Source of the DNA: Candidatus Flavonifractor merdavium
GTDB lineage: Bacteria > Bacillota > Clostridia > Oscillospirales > Oscillospiraceae
Direction: 5' to 3'
Assembly (NCBI GenBank): GCA_019119335.1
Contig: DWXF01000011.1
Span: 1 to 64,000, forward strand
DNA length: 64,000 nt
In this document: positions 16,613 through 26,824 of the stretch, piece by piece
Numbering within the stretch: position 1 is the stretch's first letter
How the letters are laid out: each line of letters begins with the position of its first letter
Made by a program: the position numbers and the translations under genes
Notes under the pieces: model-generated
Told to the model about the DNA's origin: nothing
Databases searched by the model: none
What the model saw: the letters and a program-made list of their open reading frames with translations, nothing else

Positions 16613-17257
16613 TCATTCCTCCGACAGCCAGTGCTGGAAGTCCTCCCACAGCTCCATGGCCCGGAATTTCACCACATAGCCCTCGTCCTCGCCGGTGATC
16701 AGGGACGCCTGATCCTGGCTCAGCCCCGCCTGGAGGGCGGTCTGGGCGGCGGGCTCGCTCACCGAGCCCAGGCACAGGGGCGGGAACACCACGCACCACC
16801 AGTTGCGGCCGTCTCCCTCCCCGATGACCACCCGAAGCGCCGTATACTCCCCGGCGGGCAGGGCGAAGTCCTCGTATTCCTTGGTGGGGAACCAGTAGTT
16901 TTCCTCCAGGGAGGCGGTAACCGGGTAATCATACCCCGCCGCCCCCACCGTTTCCGCTCCGGCGGCGGCCAGGTCGGCCAGATGGGTGCGGAGGATGGCC
17001 TCGGTCTCCTCACGGGTGGCCCCGGGCTGGAAGTAGGACTCCGCTACCTCCAGTACCCGGTCCCGCACCTGAAGCTTCAGGGCCTGATCAGCCTCCGAAT
17101 CGGAATTGGCCAGCACGTGGAGGCGGATGACCTGATCGGCCAGGTCGCTCTGACTCTTGTCCAGCCACGCCCCCAGCAGGGCGGCCAGGGCCACCCCCAG
17201 CAGCAGGGCCAGCTCCCACCGGCGCAGTGTATGTGACTTGCAGCTTTGCTTCTTCAT
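16613..17257 (-). CDS. spoIIR: Stage II sporulation protein R
   Basis: A 214-residue secreted signalling protein. In Bacillus it is made in the forespore under sigma-F and crosses the membrane to activate the SpoIIGA protease, which processes pro-sigma-E in the mother cell. The N-terminal hydrophobic helix (about residues 14-31) and the following DQVIRLHVLANSDSEADQALK block are diagnostic of the family. It lies downstream of ispE but is separated from it by a terminator, and a sigma-F-type promoter match overlaps the ispE stop codon. The ribosome site is weak (GGACGGTG). Its presence shows the organism can form endospores. Confidence 0.93.
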   Translation of the reverse strand: MKKQSCKSHTLRRWELALLLGVALAALLGAWLDKSQSDLADQVIRLHVLANSDSEADQALKLQVRDRVLEVAESYFQPGATREETEAILRTHLADLAAAGAETVGAAGYDYPVTASLEENYWFPTKEYEDFALPAGEYTALRVVIGEGDGRNWWCVVFPPLCLGSVSEPAAQTALQAGLSQDQASLITGEDEGYVVKFRAMELWEDFQHWLSEE

Positions 17258-17260
17258 GTA

Positions 17261-17306
17261 AAAACACCGTCCAAATTGGATTTGACTCCATTTTGGACGG
17301 CGTTTT
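17261..17306 (-). terminator. Terminator of ispE inside the spoIIR leader
   Basis: On the minus strand CCGTCCAAA and TTTGGACGG pair (17300-17292 with 17275-17267), followed by GTGTTTTTAC directly before the spoIIR start codon. Confidence 0.7.
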
Positions 17307-17318
17307 CCTCTTTTATAC
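17290..17318 (-). promoter_or_regulatory. spoIIR: Candidate sigma-F/sigma-G promoter of spoIIR
   Basis: Minus-strand GTATA (17318-17314), 15-base spacer, GTCCAAAAT (17298-17290). This matches 8 of 9 positions of the forespore -10 pattern GGNNANAAT. The -35 shares bases with the ispE stop codon and the -10 lies in the arm of the ispE terminator. Confidence 0.6.
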
Positions 17319-18197
17319 CTTTTTTTTCATAAGGCTGCCGGTGGTTTCCACCAGGAAGGTCTCCCGGTACAGCGGCTTCAGGGCGGCAAAGGCTTCCTCC
17401 GCCGCATCAGGCCGGTCAAACAGGCCGAATACGGTGGAGCCGCTGCCGCTCATGGAGGCGCCCAGAGCCCCGTGCTGGATCAGGGCGGTCTTGATGGCGC
17501 ACACCTCCTGATACTGCCGCCGGGGGAGGGCGTCCTCAAAGACGTTGTACATCCGCCGGGCCACCCCCGGCAGATCCCCCGCTTCCAGGGCGGCCAGCAG
17601 TCCGGCGGTGTCCGGTCTGCGGCGGATGCGGCAGCCGTCCAGAGTCCGGAACAGCTCCGGGGTGGACACCGAAAAGGCGGGCTTGCACAACACCACCTGA
17701 CAGTGGGGCAGGGGGGGGAGAGGGGTGAGAATTTCTCCCCGGCCCTCCGCCAGGGCGGTGCCGCCTCCCACGCAGTAGGGCACGTCGGAGCCCACCAGAG
17801 CGCCGATCTCCTCCAGCCGCCGCTGGGAGATCTCCAGGCCCAACGCCTCGTTTAGCCCCCGCAGCACGGCGGCGGCGTCGGAGCTCCCTCCCGCCATGCC
17901 GGCGCACACGGGGATCTGCTTCTCCAGCTGGATGGACAGCCCGCCCAGGTCGGCTCCCGTCTCCCGGCAAAACGCCAGAGCGGCGGCGGCGGCCAGATTG
18001 TGCTCGTCAGTGGGGAGAAATCCCAGATTGCTCTGCATGCGCAGGGGCGCGCCCGTTCCGGTCTCCAGGGTGATTTTATCCCGGAGGGTGACGGTCTGCA
18101 TCACCATTTTCATCTCGTGATAGCCGTCGGGGCGCTTGTCCAGCACATCCAGAGAGAGATTCAGTTTGGCACAGGCGAAAACCTCCGTCACTGCCAT
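17313..18197 (-). CDS. ispE: 4-diphosphocytidyl-2-C-methyl-D-erythritol kinase
   Basis: A 294-residue GHMP kinase phosphorylating CDP-methylerythritol, the fourth step of the non-mevalonate isoprenoid pathway in the cytoplasm. The substrate-binding start ACAKLNLSLDV (residues 8-18), RPDGYHEM (22-29), and the ATP loop PVCAGMAGGSSDAA (96-109) are all present; a C-terminal GHMP motif SGSGSTVFG follows. AAGGAGG precedes the ATG at 18197. It is 12 bases from the DUF1015 gene and is probably the last cotranscribed gene before spoIIR. Confidence 0.96.
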   Translation of the reverse strand: MAVTEVFACAKLNLSLDVLDKRPDGYHEMKMVMQTVTLRDKITLETGTGAPLRMQSNLGFLPTDEHNLAAAAALAFCRETGADLGGLSIQLEKQIPVCAGMAGGSSDAAAVLRGLNEALGLEISQRRLEEIGALVGSDVPYCVGGGTALAEGRGEILTPLPPLPHCQVVLCKPAFSVSTPELFRTLDGCRIRRRPDTAGLLAALEAGDLPGVARRMYNVFEDALPRRQYQEVCAIKTALIQHGALGASMSGSGSTVFGLFDRPDAAEEAFAALKPLYRETFLVETTGSLMKKKV

Positions 18198-18209
18198 GGG
18201 CCAGCCTCC

Positions 18210-19490
18210 TTATCGGATTTTTCGGGCCTCCAGGTAAAAACGTTTGTCATGGGCATGTCCCATGGAGAAGGTCTTGCGGGGGAGCACGCCGTCCCGGATC
18301 ACGGTGGGGAACAGCTGGTCCTTCCCCATGGCGGGGAGGAGGAAGGCCAGGTTGCCCGGCTGGCGGCCCAGCTGCCGGGCCACGTCCGCTCCGTGGATGT
18401 AGTCGATGCGCACGCCGTGGGTTTTCACGTACTGGTCCAGGAAGGGCTGGAGGGTGCCCACCTCCAGCTGGGCCCTGGGGTGGGGGATGGTCACCGTGCC
18501 CTCGCCGCCGGCGTGGACGTAGCGGAGCACATGGCCCTCACCCTCGCCGGAGTGGGCGCCGGGGAAGGCGGCGCACAGGTCCATGATGAGAGCCACCGGA
18601 TCCACCCCGAAGAGCACCCGGTGGATGGCCTCAAACTCCAGGGAGGAATCGTGGAGGTTCACCAGCTCGCACAGGGCGAACCGGGCGGGCAGGCTGTCCC
18701 ACTTTTCGGGGGGATTGAGCTTCTTCTGCCGCTCATAGCACTCCTTGGCGGTGGCCAGGGAGTGGTTGCCGTCCCCCACGGCGAAGAGCATCACGGCCCC
18801 GTCCTCCACGTTGTATTTTTTGCGGAAGGCTGCAGGGTCGGCCAGGGCGCTGAGGGCTCCGGCCACCAGCTCCATGCTCTCCTGGTCCAGCTTCCAGCCG
18901 GCGATGTGGCCGCCCCGCTCCATCAGGTCGAAGTCGTACACCGGCTCCATGCGGCCCTTGCGGTCCGCCAGAGGCTCGATGACGGTCTTTTGGGGGTCGT
19001 CGGCCAGCAGCATCACGTGGGGCAGCTCCAGGGGGGCGTTCTTCCGCACCGCCACCCGGGGCGGGATACGGGACAGGACGGTGCCCTCGGTGGCCCGGAT
19101 GGAGGCGTCGGAGCCCGGCTCGTAGTCGTACTCCTCCAGATCCACCATACCCACCAGGCCCCGGCGGACCTTTCCGTCGTCCAGCCGCCGCTCCACGTAG
19201 AGGAGGGCGTCGGGGAAGGTCTTGAACCGGTCCTCCCGCAGGTAGCGGGTCATGGTGTTGTTGACCTCCATGATGTCGGTTTCCACATTGGGGCCGTCCA
19301 GGCAGCTCTCCGGCAGGATCAGCCGCAGGGTGGAGGGGGCGGAACCCACATATTCCTCCACCCGCTGCCAGTATTCCGGCTGGGAGGTGTACTGGTCGCA
19401 GGCCACCACCGACCACCTGCCATACTCGCAGTTCTGGGGCAGCAGAATATCGGCGGGGCGGAAGGGGAGACGGTCAAATGCGTGAGTCAT
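18210..19490 (-). CDS. DUF1015 family protein
   Basis: The protein is 426 residues, soluble and without signal peptide. It matches the DUF1015 family widespread in Clostridia and some archaea: an N-terminal PADILLPQN segment, CDQYTSQPEYW at about residues 30-40, and a central FAVGDGNHSLATAK block (about residue 225) with conserved Asp, Asn and His that could form an active site. No biochemical function is established to my knowledge; a link with serine metabolism has been suggested for some members near serA/serC. Here it sits directly downstream of thrH and an aminotransferase, which fits that idea. Confidence 0.85.
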   Translation of the reverse strand: MTHAFDRLPFRPADILLPQNCEYGRWSVVACDQYTSQPEYWQRVEEYVGSAPSTLRLILPESCLDGPNVETDIMEVNNTMTRYLREDRFKTFPDALLYVERRLDDGKVRRGLVGMVDLEEYDYEPGSDASIRATEGTVLSRIPPRVAVRKNAPLELPHVMLLADDPQKTVIEPLADRKGRMEPVYDFDLMERGGHIAGWKLDQESMELVAGALSALADPAAFRKKYNVEDGAVMLFAVGDGNHSLATAKECYERQKKLNPPEKWDSLPARFALCELVNLHDSSLEFEAIHRVLFGVDPVALIMDLCAAFPGAHSGEGEGHVLRYVHAGGEGTVTIPHPRAQLEVGTLQPFLDQYVKTHGVRIDYIHGADVARQLGRQPGNLAFLLPAMGKDQLFPTVIRDGVLPRKTFSMGHAHDKRFYLEARKIR

Positions 19491-19514
19491 ATTTTCTCAC
19501 TCGCTTCCTGTAAA

Positions 19515-20117
19515 TCAGTCCATGGCCCCCCGGATGGCGGCCAGAAGATCAGAAAATTCCTCAAAGGCGGGCAGCTCGGGGTGGTCGGCCTTGATCTGGG
19601 CGGTGCTCTTGAAGAGAAAACCCGCCTTGCTGGCCTGGATCATGCCCAGATCATTGAAGCTGTCCCCGGCGGCAATGGTGTGGTAGCCGATGGACTGCAG
19701 GGCCTTCACCGTGGTCAGCTTGGACTGGGGACAGCGCATCTGAAAACCGGTGATGGCGCCGTCGGGGGCCACCTCCAGGGTATTGCAGAACAGGGTGGGC
19801 CAGCCCAGTTTTTTCATCAGGGGCTGGGCGAACTGCTCAAAGGTGTCGCTGAGGATGATCACCTGTGTGAAGGACCGCAGCTCGTCCAGGAATTCCCTGG
19901 CGCCGGGCAGGGGGTCGATGGTGGCGATGACCTCCTGGATCTCCTTCAGGCCCAGGCGGTGCTCCCGCAGGATGTCCAGGCGGAAGTTCATCAGCTTGTT
20001 GTAGTCGGGCTCGTCCCGGGTGGTGCGCTTGAGCTCGGGAATGCCGGTGGCCTCGGCGAAGGCGATCCAGATCTCGGGGACCAGGACGCCCTCCATGTCC
20101 AGACAGGTGATATACAT
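19515..20117 (-). CDS. thrH: Phosphoserine phosphatase / homoserine phosphotransferase ThrH
   Basis: A 200-residue HAD enzyme that hydrolyses phosphoserine and can transfer the phosphate to homoserine. The ThrH-specific motif I LDMEG (Asp7, Glu9 in place of the usual second Asp) is present. ILSDTFEQF (motif II, about residue 90) and GDSFNDLGM (motif IV, about residue 155) follow. GGAGGAGCCAAT precedes the ATG at 20117. The operon context (Lrp-type regulator, aminotransferase upstream, DUF1015 downstream) suggests it completes a serine or threonine route. Confidence 0.93.
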   Translation of the reverse strand: MYITCLDMEGVLVPEIWIAFAEATGIPELKRTTRDEPDYNKLMNFRLDILREHRLGLKEIQEVIATIDPLPGAREFLDELRSFTQVIILSDTFEQFAQPLMKKLGWPTLFCNTLEVAPDGAITGFQMRCPQSKLTTVKALQSIGYHTIAAGDSFNDLGMIQASKAGFLFKSTAQIKADHPELPAFEEFSDLLAAIRGAMD

Positions 20118-20132
20118 ATTGGCTCCTCCTTT

Positions 20133-21320
20133 TTACCCTTCCCGCTCCAGCTTTTTCTTCAGGTTGGTCAGGAAATTATCCAGCCGGGTCAGCGCCTCGG
20201 CAATGTCCTTCATGGAGGTGGCGTAGCAGCAGCGGACGAAGCCCTCGCCGCCGGCGCCGAAAGCGGAGCCGGAGATCACCGCCACCTTCTCCTCCATCAG
20301 GAACCGCTCGCAGAAGTCATCGGAGCTGAGGCCGGTGCCCCGGATGTCGGGGAACACGTAGAAGGCCCCCTTGGGCTCGAAGCAGGGCAGTCCGATGCGG
20401 CGCAGGCCCTCCACCAGGTAGCGGCGGCGGCCGTCGTACTCGTCCCGCATGTGCTCGATGTCCCGGTCGCCGTTGCGCATGGCCTCAATGGCGGCGTACT
20501 GGCTGGTGGTGGGGGCGGACATGATGCCGAACTGGTGGAGCTTGAGCATCTGCTGGATCACGGGGGCGGGCCCGCAGACATAGCCCATCCGCCATCCGGT
20601 CATGGCGTGGCTCTTGGAGAAGCCGTTGACCACGATGGTGCGCTCATACATGTCGGGCAGGTTGGCCATGGACACATGGTGCTGGCCGTAGGTCAGCTCG
20701 GCATAGATCTCGTCGGAGATCACCATAATATCGGTGCCCCGCAGCACGTCGGCGATGGCCTCCAGGTCGGAGCGCTCCATGATGCCGCCGGTGGGGTTGG
20801 AGGGGAAGGGGAGCACCAGGGCCTTGGTGCGGGGGGTGATGGCGGCTTTCAGCTGCTCGGGGGTAAGGCGGAACTCATGTTCCGCCTTCAGCTCCACATA
20901 CACCGGAGTGCCCCCCGCCATGGAGGCAAGGGGCCCGTAGCACACGAAGGAGGGGACGGGGACGATCACCTCGTCTCCGGGGTTTAGCAGGCAGCGCAGG
21001 GACAGGTCGATGGCCTCGCTGCCGCCCACGGTGACGATGATCTGGTGGGCGAAGTCGTACTGGAGATCAAACCGCCGGTTCAGGTAGGCGGCGATCTCCC
21101 GCCGCAGCTCGGCCATACCGGCGTTGCCGGTGTACTTGGTGAACCCCTTTTCCAGGGAGTAGATGCCCGCGTCCCGGATGTGCCAGGGGGTGACGAAGTC
21201 GGGCTCGCCGATGCCCAGGGAGATGGCATCCTTCATCTCCTCCAGAATGTCAAAAAAGCGCCGGATCCCGGAGGGCTTGACCTCCTGGATGCGCTGGCTC
21301 ATTATTTCGTCGTAATTCAT
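20133..21320 (-). CDS. Class I/II pyridoxal-phosphate aminotransferase
   Basis: The protein is 395 residues, fold type I. The PLP lysine lies in VNGFSKSHAMTGWRMG (about residues 228-243), with the preceding ISDEIYAELTYG Asp/Tyr pair and the C-terminal Arg region. It resembles the PatA/AspC-like group acting on alanine, aspartate or phosphohydroxypyruvate-type keto acids. Start 21320 (MNYDE) is chosen because it overlaps the stop of the Lrp gene (ATGA); a GTG four codons earlier overlaps the ribosome site. Next to thrH, a phosphoserine aminotransferase-like role is conceivable but unproven. Confidence 0.9.
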   Translation of the reverse strand: MNYDEIMSQRIQEVKPSGIRRFFDILEEMKDAISLGIGEPDFVTPWHIRDAGIYSLEKGFTKYTGNAGMAELRREIAAYLNRRFDLQYDFAHQIIVTVGGSEAIDLSLRCLLNPGDEVIVPVPSFVCYGPLASMAGGTPVYVELKAEHEFRLTPEQLKAAITPRTKALVLPFPSNPTGGIMERSDLEAIADVLRGTDIMVISDEIYAELTYGQHHVSMANLPDMYERTIVVNGFSKSHAMTGWRMGYVCGPAPVIQQMLKLHQFGIMSAPTTSQYAAIEAMRNGDRDIEHMRDEYDGRRRYLVEGLRRIGLPCFEPKGAFYVFPDIRGTGLSSDDFCERFLMEEKVAVISGSAFGAGGEGFVRCCYATSMKDIAEALTRLDNFLTNLKKKLEREG

Positions 21321-21793
21321 GAGAAAATCCACTCCTTCGGCTGCTTCTCCTGCTTTTCAAAGATCAGATGCTTCTCCTTATATTTGTGCAGGATAAAATG
21401 GGTGGCGGTGCCCGTCACATCCTCCAGGGTGGACAGCCGTTCTCCCACGAACTGGGCCACTTCCTTCAGGGAGCGGCCGGAGATGATCACCGTCAGGTCG
21501 AAAGCGCCGCTCATCAGGTAGACGCTCTCCACCTCGTCGTACTGGTAGATCCGCTCGGCCACCCGGTCGAAGCCCTCTCCACGCTGGGGGGTGACCTTCA
21601 CCTCGATGAGGGCGGTAACCGCCTCCCGGTCGGTGCGGTCCCAGTCCACGATGGCCTTGTAGCCCAGGATGACCTTCTCCTCCTCGTAATGCCGGATGGC
21701 CTCCTTTACCTCATCCACGGACATGTCGGCCATGGATGCAAGCTGTTCGGGGGTCAACGTGCAATCGTGTTCCAAAAGCTGGAGCAGCTTCAT
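21317..21793 (-). CDS. Lrp/AsnC family transcriptional regulator
   Basis: A 158-residue DNA-binding regulator: a winged helix-turn-helix covers residues 1-55 (TPEQLASMADMSVDEVKEAI), followed by an alpha-beta RAM/AsnC ligand domain with GAFDLTVIISG at about 105-115. Such proteins form octamers and sense amino acids. The ATG at 21793 has AGGAGGAAGGAACACC upstream. It is the first gene of the run Lrp - aminotransferase - thrH and overlaps the next gene by 4 bases, so it probably controls its own operon. Confidence 0.92.
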   Translation of the reverse strand: MKLLQLLEHDCTLTPEQLASMADMSVDEVKEAIRHYEEEKVILGYKAIVDWDRTDREAVTALIEVKVTPQRGEGFDRVAERIYQYDEVESVYLMSGAFDLTVIISGRSLKEVAQFVGERLSTLEDVTGTATHFILHKYKEKHLIFEKQEKQPKEWIFS

Positions 21794-21862
21794 GGTGTTC
21801 CTTCCTCCTGTTCCAAGAATGGTTTCCATAGCAAATAAAATAGTTGAAGATAAGTTCTTTCT

Positions 21863-21891
21863 ATTATATACGACAGGGGAAAGAATTACAA
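21863..21891 (-). promoter_or_regulatory. Promoter of the lrp-like/aminotransferase/thrH operon
   Basis: Minus-strand TTGTAA (21891-21886), 17-base spacer, TATAAT (21868-21863). Confidence 0.75.
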
Positions 21892-21975
21892 TAGTGCAGT
21901 GAAGGAAGCCCCTTCTTGCACAAATAGTCCCCAAATTTCCGATGGGACAGGGAAGAATATTTGTCTATTTTCCCA

Positions 21976-22016
21976 TGGAAATGCGCGGGGTGAAGTGCTA
22001 TGATGACATATCATCA
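21976..22016 (+). promoter_or_regulatory. Probable V-ATPase operon promoter with inverted repeat
   Basis: TGGAAA (21976-21981), 17-base spacer, TATGAT (21999-22004). The inverted repeat TGATGA-CATA-TCATCA (22001-22016) overlaps the -10 box and start point, a place where a repressor could bind. Confidence 0.45.
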
Positions 22017-22058
22017 ATAGTTGGTCCCGTGGACCGGCGAGAAAAAGGCGGTGATACC

Positions 22059-22382
22059 GTGGAGTACCTGGATATGGTAAATCAGATCATCACGGCGGAG
22101 CACAGCGCCAAGGCGCTGGCGGAGGAAGGCCGTCAGAAGCAGGAGCAGGTGGAGTCCGGCGTGGAGCGGGAGGTGGCCCAGCTGCGGGAGGACTATATGC
22201 AGCGGGCCCGCCACCGGCTGGAGCTGGTGGAGGAGACCGAGCAGGCCGGCGCGGAGGAGGAGATCGTCAAGCTGGACGAGGTGCAGCGGCGGGCCATGAA
22301 GGCGGTGGAGGCGGCGTATGAAAAGAACCGGGACGCCTGGGTGGACAAGCTGTTTGCCCTGATTGTGGGCGTGGAGCCATGA
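22059..22382 (+). CDS. ntpF: V-type ATP synthase subunit G/H (peripheral stalk)
   Basis: A 107-residue protein, almost entirely charged alpha helix with coiled-coil character (QKQEQVESGVEREVAQLRED). It resembles the small stalk subunit (NtpF / AhaH) that pairs with subunit E to brace the catalytic head against the membrane part. It starts with GTG at 22059 (AAGGCGGTG upstream). The stop overlaps the subunit C start (ATGA). It opens the nine-gene V-ATPase operon. Confidence 0.85.
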   Translation: MEYLDMVNQIITAEHSAKALAEEGRQKQEQVESGVEREVAQLREDYMQRARHRLELVEETEQAGAEEEIVKLDEVQRRAMKAVEAAYEKNRDAWVDKLFALIVGVEP

Positions 22383-23437
22383 CGGGAGCGGGGATGAAAT
22401 ACGGCGCCCTGTCCGCCAAGGTACACGCCCTGTACGGCAAGCGGCTGCGCACCGAGGAATTTGCCCGGCTGGCGGGGATGAAGAGCGAGGCGGAGATCCT
22501 GGACGCGTTGCGGCAGCACCCCGGCTGGAGCCGCGCCCTGTCCCAGTGCGTCCCCGGCGGCTGGAAATATGTGGGCCGCATCGAGGTGGAGCAGGCCCTG
22601 CGGGAGGAGCTGCGGCTGGAGTACCTCAGCCTGACCCACTATGTGCCCCGGGAGGACCGGCCGCTGATGGAATTTCGTATCCGCATCGCCGAGCGTACCG
22701 CCATTCTCAACGCCCTGCGGCGGCTGAAGGTGGGGAAATACGCCAAAGGGATGCCCCCTGCTCCCCAGATTGTGCTGCAGGGGAAGGTGGATTACAAGGC
22801 TCTGCGGGAGTGTACCAGCTATGACCAGCTGCTCTCCGCCGCCAAGGGGAGCATCTACTATCCGGTGCTGCTCCACCTGCGGCCCGGGCCGGGAGGGCCG
22901 CTGCCCGACTACACCACAGCGGAGAGCCTGCTCCGGACGGCCTACTTTGCCCATATGTTCCGCATCGCCCGGGAGCGGTACAGCGGGGCCACCCAAAAGG
23001 TGCTGCTCCAGGCCATGGGCGGGCAGGTGGACCTGCTGAATATTATCCACATTCTGCGGCTCAAGACCTATTTTCCCGACACCAGCCAGGAGGAATATCT
23101 CACCATCCTCTTTCCCTTTCACCACCGGCTCAAGCCGGAGCTCACCCGCCAGCTGTGCGCCGCTCCCGACGCCAGGGCGGTGTTTGAGCTGCTGAGGGAG
23201 AGTCCTTACCGGGACTGCTTTGAGGGAGTGGAGGCCATGGACGCGGAGGAGTATTACCGCAGAGCTCTGTATACCTTCAACAAGCACCAGGTGATGGCGG
23301 CCCCGCCGTCCATCTACACGGCCATGGCCTATCTGGACCTGAAGGAGCTGGAGATGATGGTGCTGGTGAATGTGATCGAATCGGTGAAATACGGCGTGCC
23401 CTACCACGCGGCCCTGGCGGAGCTGGTGGGGAGCTGA
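22379..23437 (+). CDS. ntpC: V-type ATP synthase subunit C (d-type rotor connector)
   Basis: A 352-residue soluble subunit that caps the membrane ring and links it to the central stalk. The all-helical, Leu/Arg-rich composition and length fit archaeal-type subunit C (E. hirae NtpC). The ATG at 22379 overlaps the previous stop; ATG 22394 (MKYGALS) is an alternative. In E. hirae and many clostridia this gene lies between E and F or A; here it precedes the membrane subunit I, a rearranged order. Confidence 0.88.
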   Translation: MTGAGMKYGALSAKVHALYGKRLRTEEFARLAGMKSEAEILDALRQHPGWSRALSQCVPGGWKYVGRIEVEQALREELRLEYLSLTHYVPREDRPLMEFRIRIAERTAILNALRRLKVGKYAKGMPPAPQIVLQGKVDYKALRECTSYDQLLSAAKGSIYYPVLLHLRPGPGGPLPDYTTAESLLRTAYFAHMFRIARERYSGATQKVLLQAMGGQVDLLNIIHILRLKTYFPDTSQEEYLTILFPFHHRLKPELTRQLCAAPDARAVFELLRESPYRDCFEGVEAMDAEEYYRRALYTFNKHQVMAAPPSIYTAMAYLDLKELEMMVLVNVIESVKYGVPYHAALAELVGS

Positions 23438-23454
23438 GGAGAGGAGATGAGGCC

Positions 23455-25862
<2,408 letters not shown>

Positions 25863-25863
25863 G

Positions 25864-26172
25864 ATGAAATACTTTGTGATCACAGATTCCACCGACACCC
25901 AGGTGGGCCTGCGGCTGGCAGGCATTGAGGGGGTGGTGGTGCGGGAGCCCTCCCAGGTGCGGGAGGCCATCCAGACCGCCGCCGCCGACAAGGAGATCGG
26001 GGTGCTGCTCATCACCGAGAAGCTGGCCGCCCTGTGTCAGGACCTGATCGCCCCCATGAAGCTCACCGCCCAGCGGCCCCTGGTGGTGGAAATTCCCGAC
26101 CGGCACAGCGCCGGCCGTGCCCCTGACTCCATCACGCGTTACATCCGGGAGGCCATTGGAGTCAAGGTATAA
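25864..26172 (+). CDS. ntpG: V-type ATP synthase subunit F (central stalk)
   Basis: A 102-residue CheY-like protein of the central shaft that binds subunit D and regulates ATPase activity. FVITDSTDTQVGLRLAGIEG at the N-terminus and the EIGVLLITEKLA strand are family hallmarks. The ATG at 25864 lies only one base after the subunit K stop; no good ribosome site is visible, so it likely depends on coupling to K. An in-frame start at 25855 would overlap K. Confidence 0.9.
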   Translation: MKYFVITDSTDTQVGLRLAGIEGVVVREPSQVREAIQTAAADKEIGVLLITEKLAALCQDLIAPMKLTAQRPLVVEIPDRHSAGRAPDSITRYIREAIGVKV

Positions 26173-26196
26173 CGACCCGAGAGGAGGACCCTTTCC

Positions 26197-26799
26197 ATGC
26201 CTGATATGACAGAAAAGCTGGACCGCTTTACCGCCAAGATCCTGGCGGAGGCCTCGGAGGAGAGCAAGCGGGCCATGGACCAGGCGCAGCAAAAGCGGGC
26301 CGCCGCCTTGCGCCGTGCGGAGGACCAGGTGCTCCGGGAGGCCTACCAGTATATCCACCGGGAGGTGGCCCGGATCAAGGGAGAGGCGGGGCGCAGCGTA
26401 TCCCGCCATATGCTGGAGAATCAGCGGGCCCTCTCTCTTCGGCGGGAGGAGATGGCCCAGGAGACCTTCGCTCTGGTCCGGGCCAAAATTGCCGCCTTCA
26501 CCCGCACCCCGGCCTATGGAGCGCGGCTGGAGGAGCTGCTGAAGCAGGCGCTGAGCCACCTGCCCGGGGCGAAGGACGTACAGGTCTGCCTCCGCCCGGA
26601 GGACAGCCAGTGGATTCCCCGCCTCTCCAAAGCCGCCGGAGGCAAGGTGACGTTTCAGGAGGGGGACTTCCGCATGGGGGGCCTGGTGGCCCGCTCGCCC
26701 AGCCTGGGCCTGCGGGTGGACGCCTCCTTTGACTGCGCCGCCCAGGAGCTCTCCGGCCATTTTGCCGAGCTGTTCGGCCTGTCCCTGGCCGGCGAATAA
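26197..26799 (+). CDS. ntpE: V-type ATP synthase subunit E (peripheral stalk)
   Basis: The protein is 200 residues: a long helical N-terminal half (about 5-100, rich in Glu, Arg and Lys) that pairs with the G/H subunit, and a C-terminal globular half with the QEGDFRMGGLVAR segment typical of subunit E (about 155-170). It ties the A3B3 head to subunit I. GAGAGGAGGACCC precedes the ATG. It lies between F and A in the operon. Confidence 0.92.
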   Translation: MPDMTEKLDRFTAKILAEASEESKRAMDQAQQKRAAALRRAEDQVLREAYQYIHREVARIKGEAGRSVSRHMLENQRALSLRREEMAQETFALVRAKIAAFTRTPAYGARLEELLKQALSHLPGAKDVQVCLRPEDSQWIPRLSKAAGGKVTFQEGDFRMGGLVARSPSLGLRVDASFDCAAQELSGHFAELFGLSLAGE

Positions 26800-26824
26800 G
26801 TAGAGAAAGGATGGTGGAATCCCA

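Noticed and set aside
18000..20987. A 995-codon open frame on the plus strand
   Set aside because: It lies opposite ispE, DUF1015, thrH and the aminotransferase, all with recognised motifs. It is rich in Gly, His, Gln and Val, the usual look of an antisense frame in GC-rich DNA.
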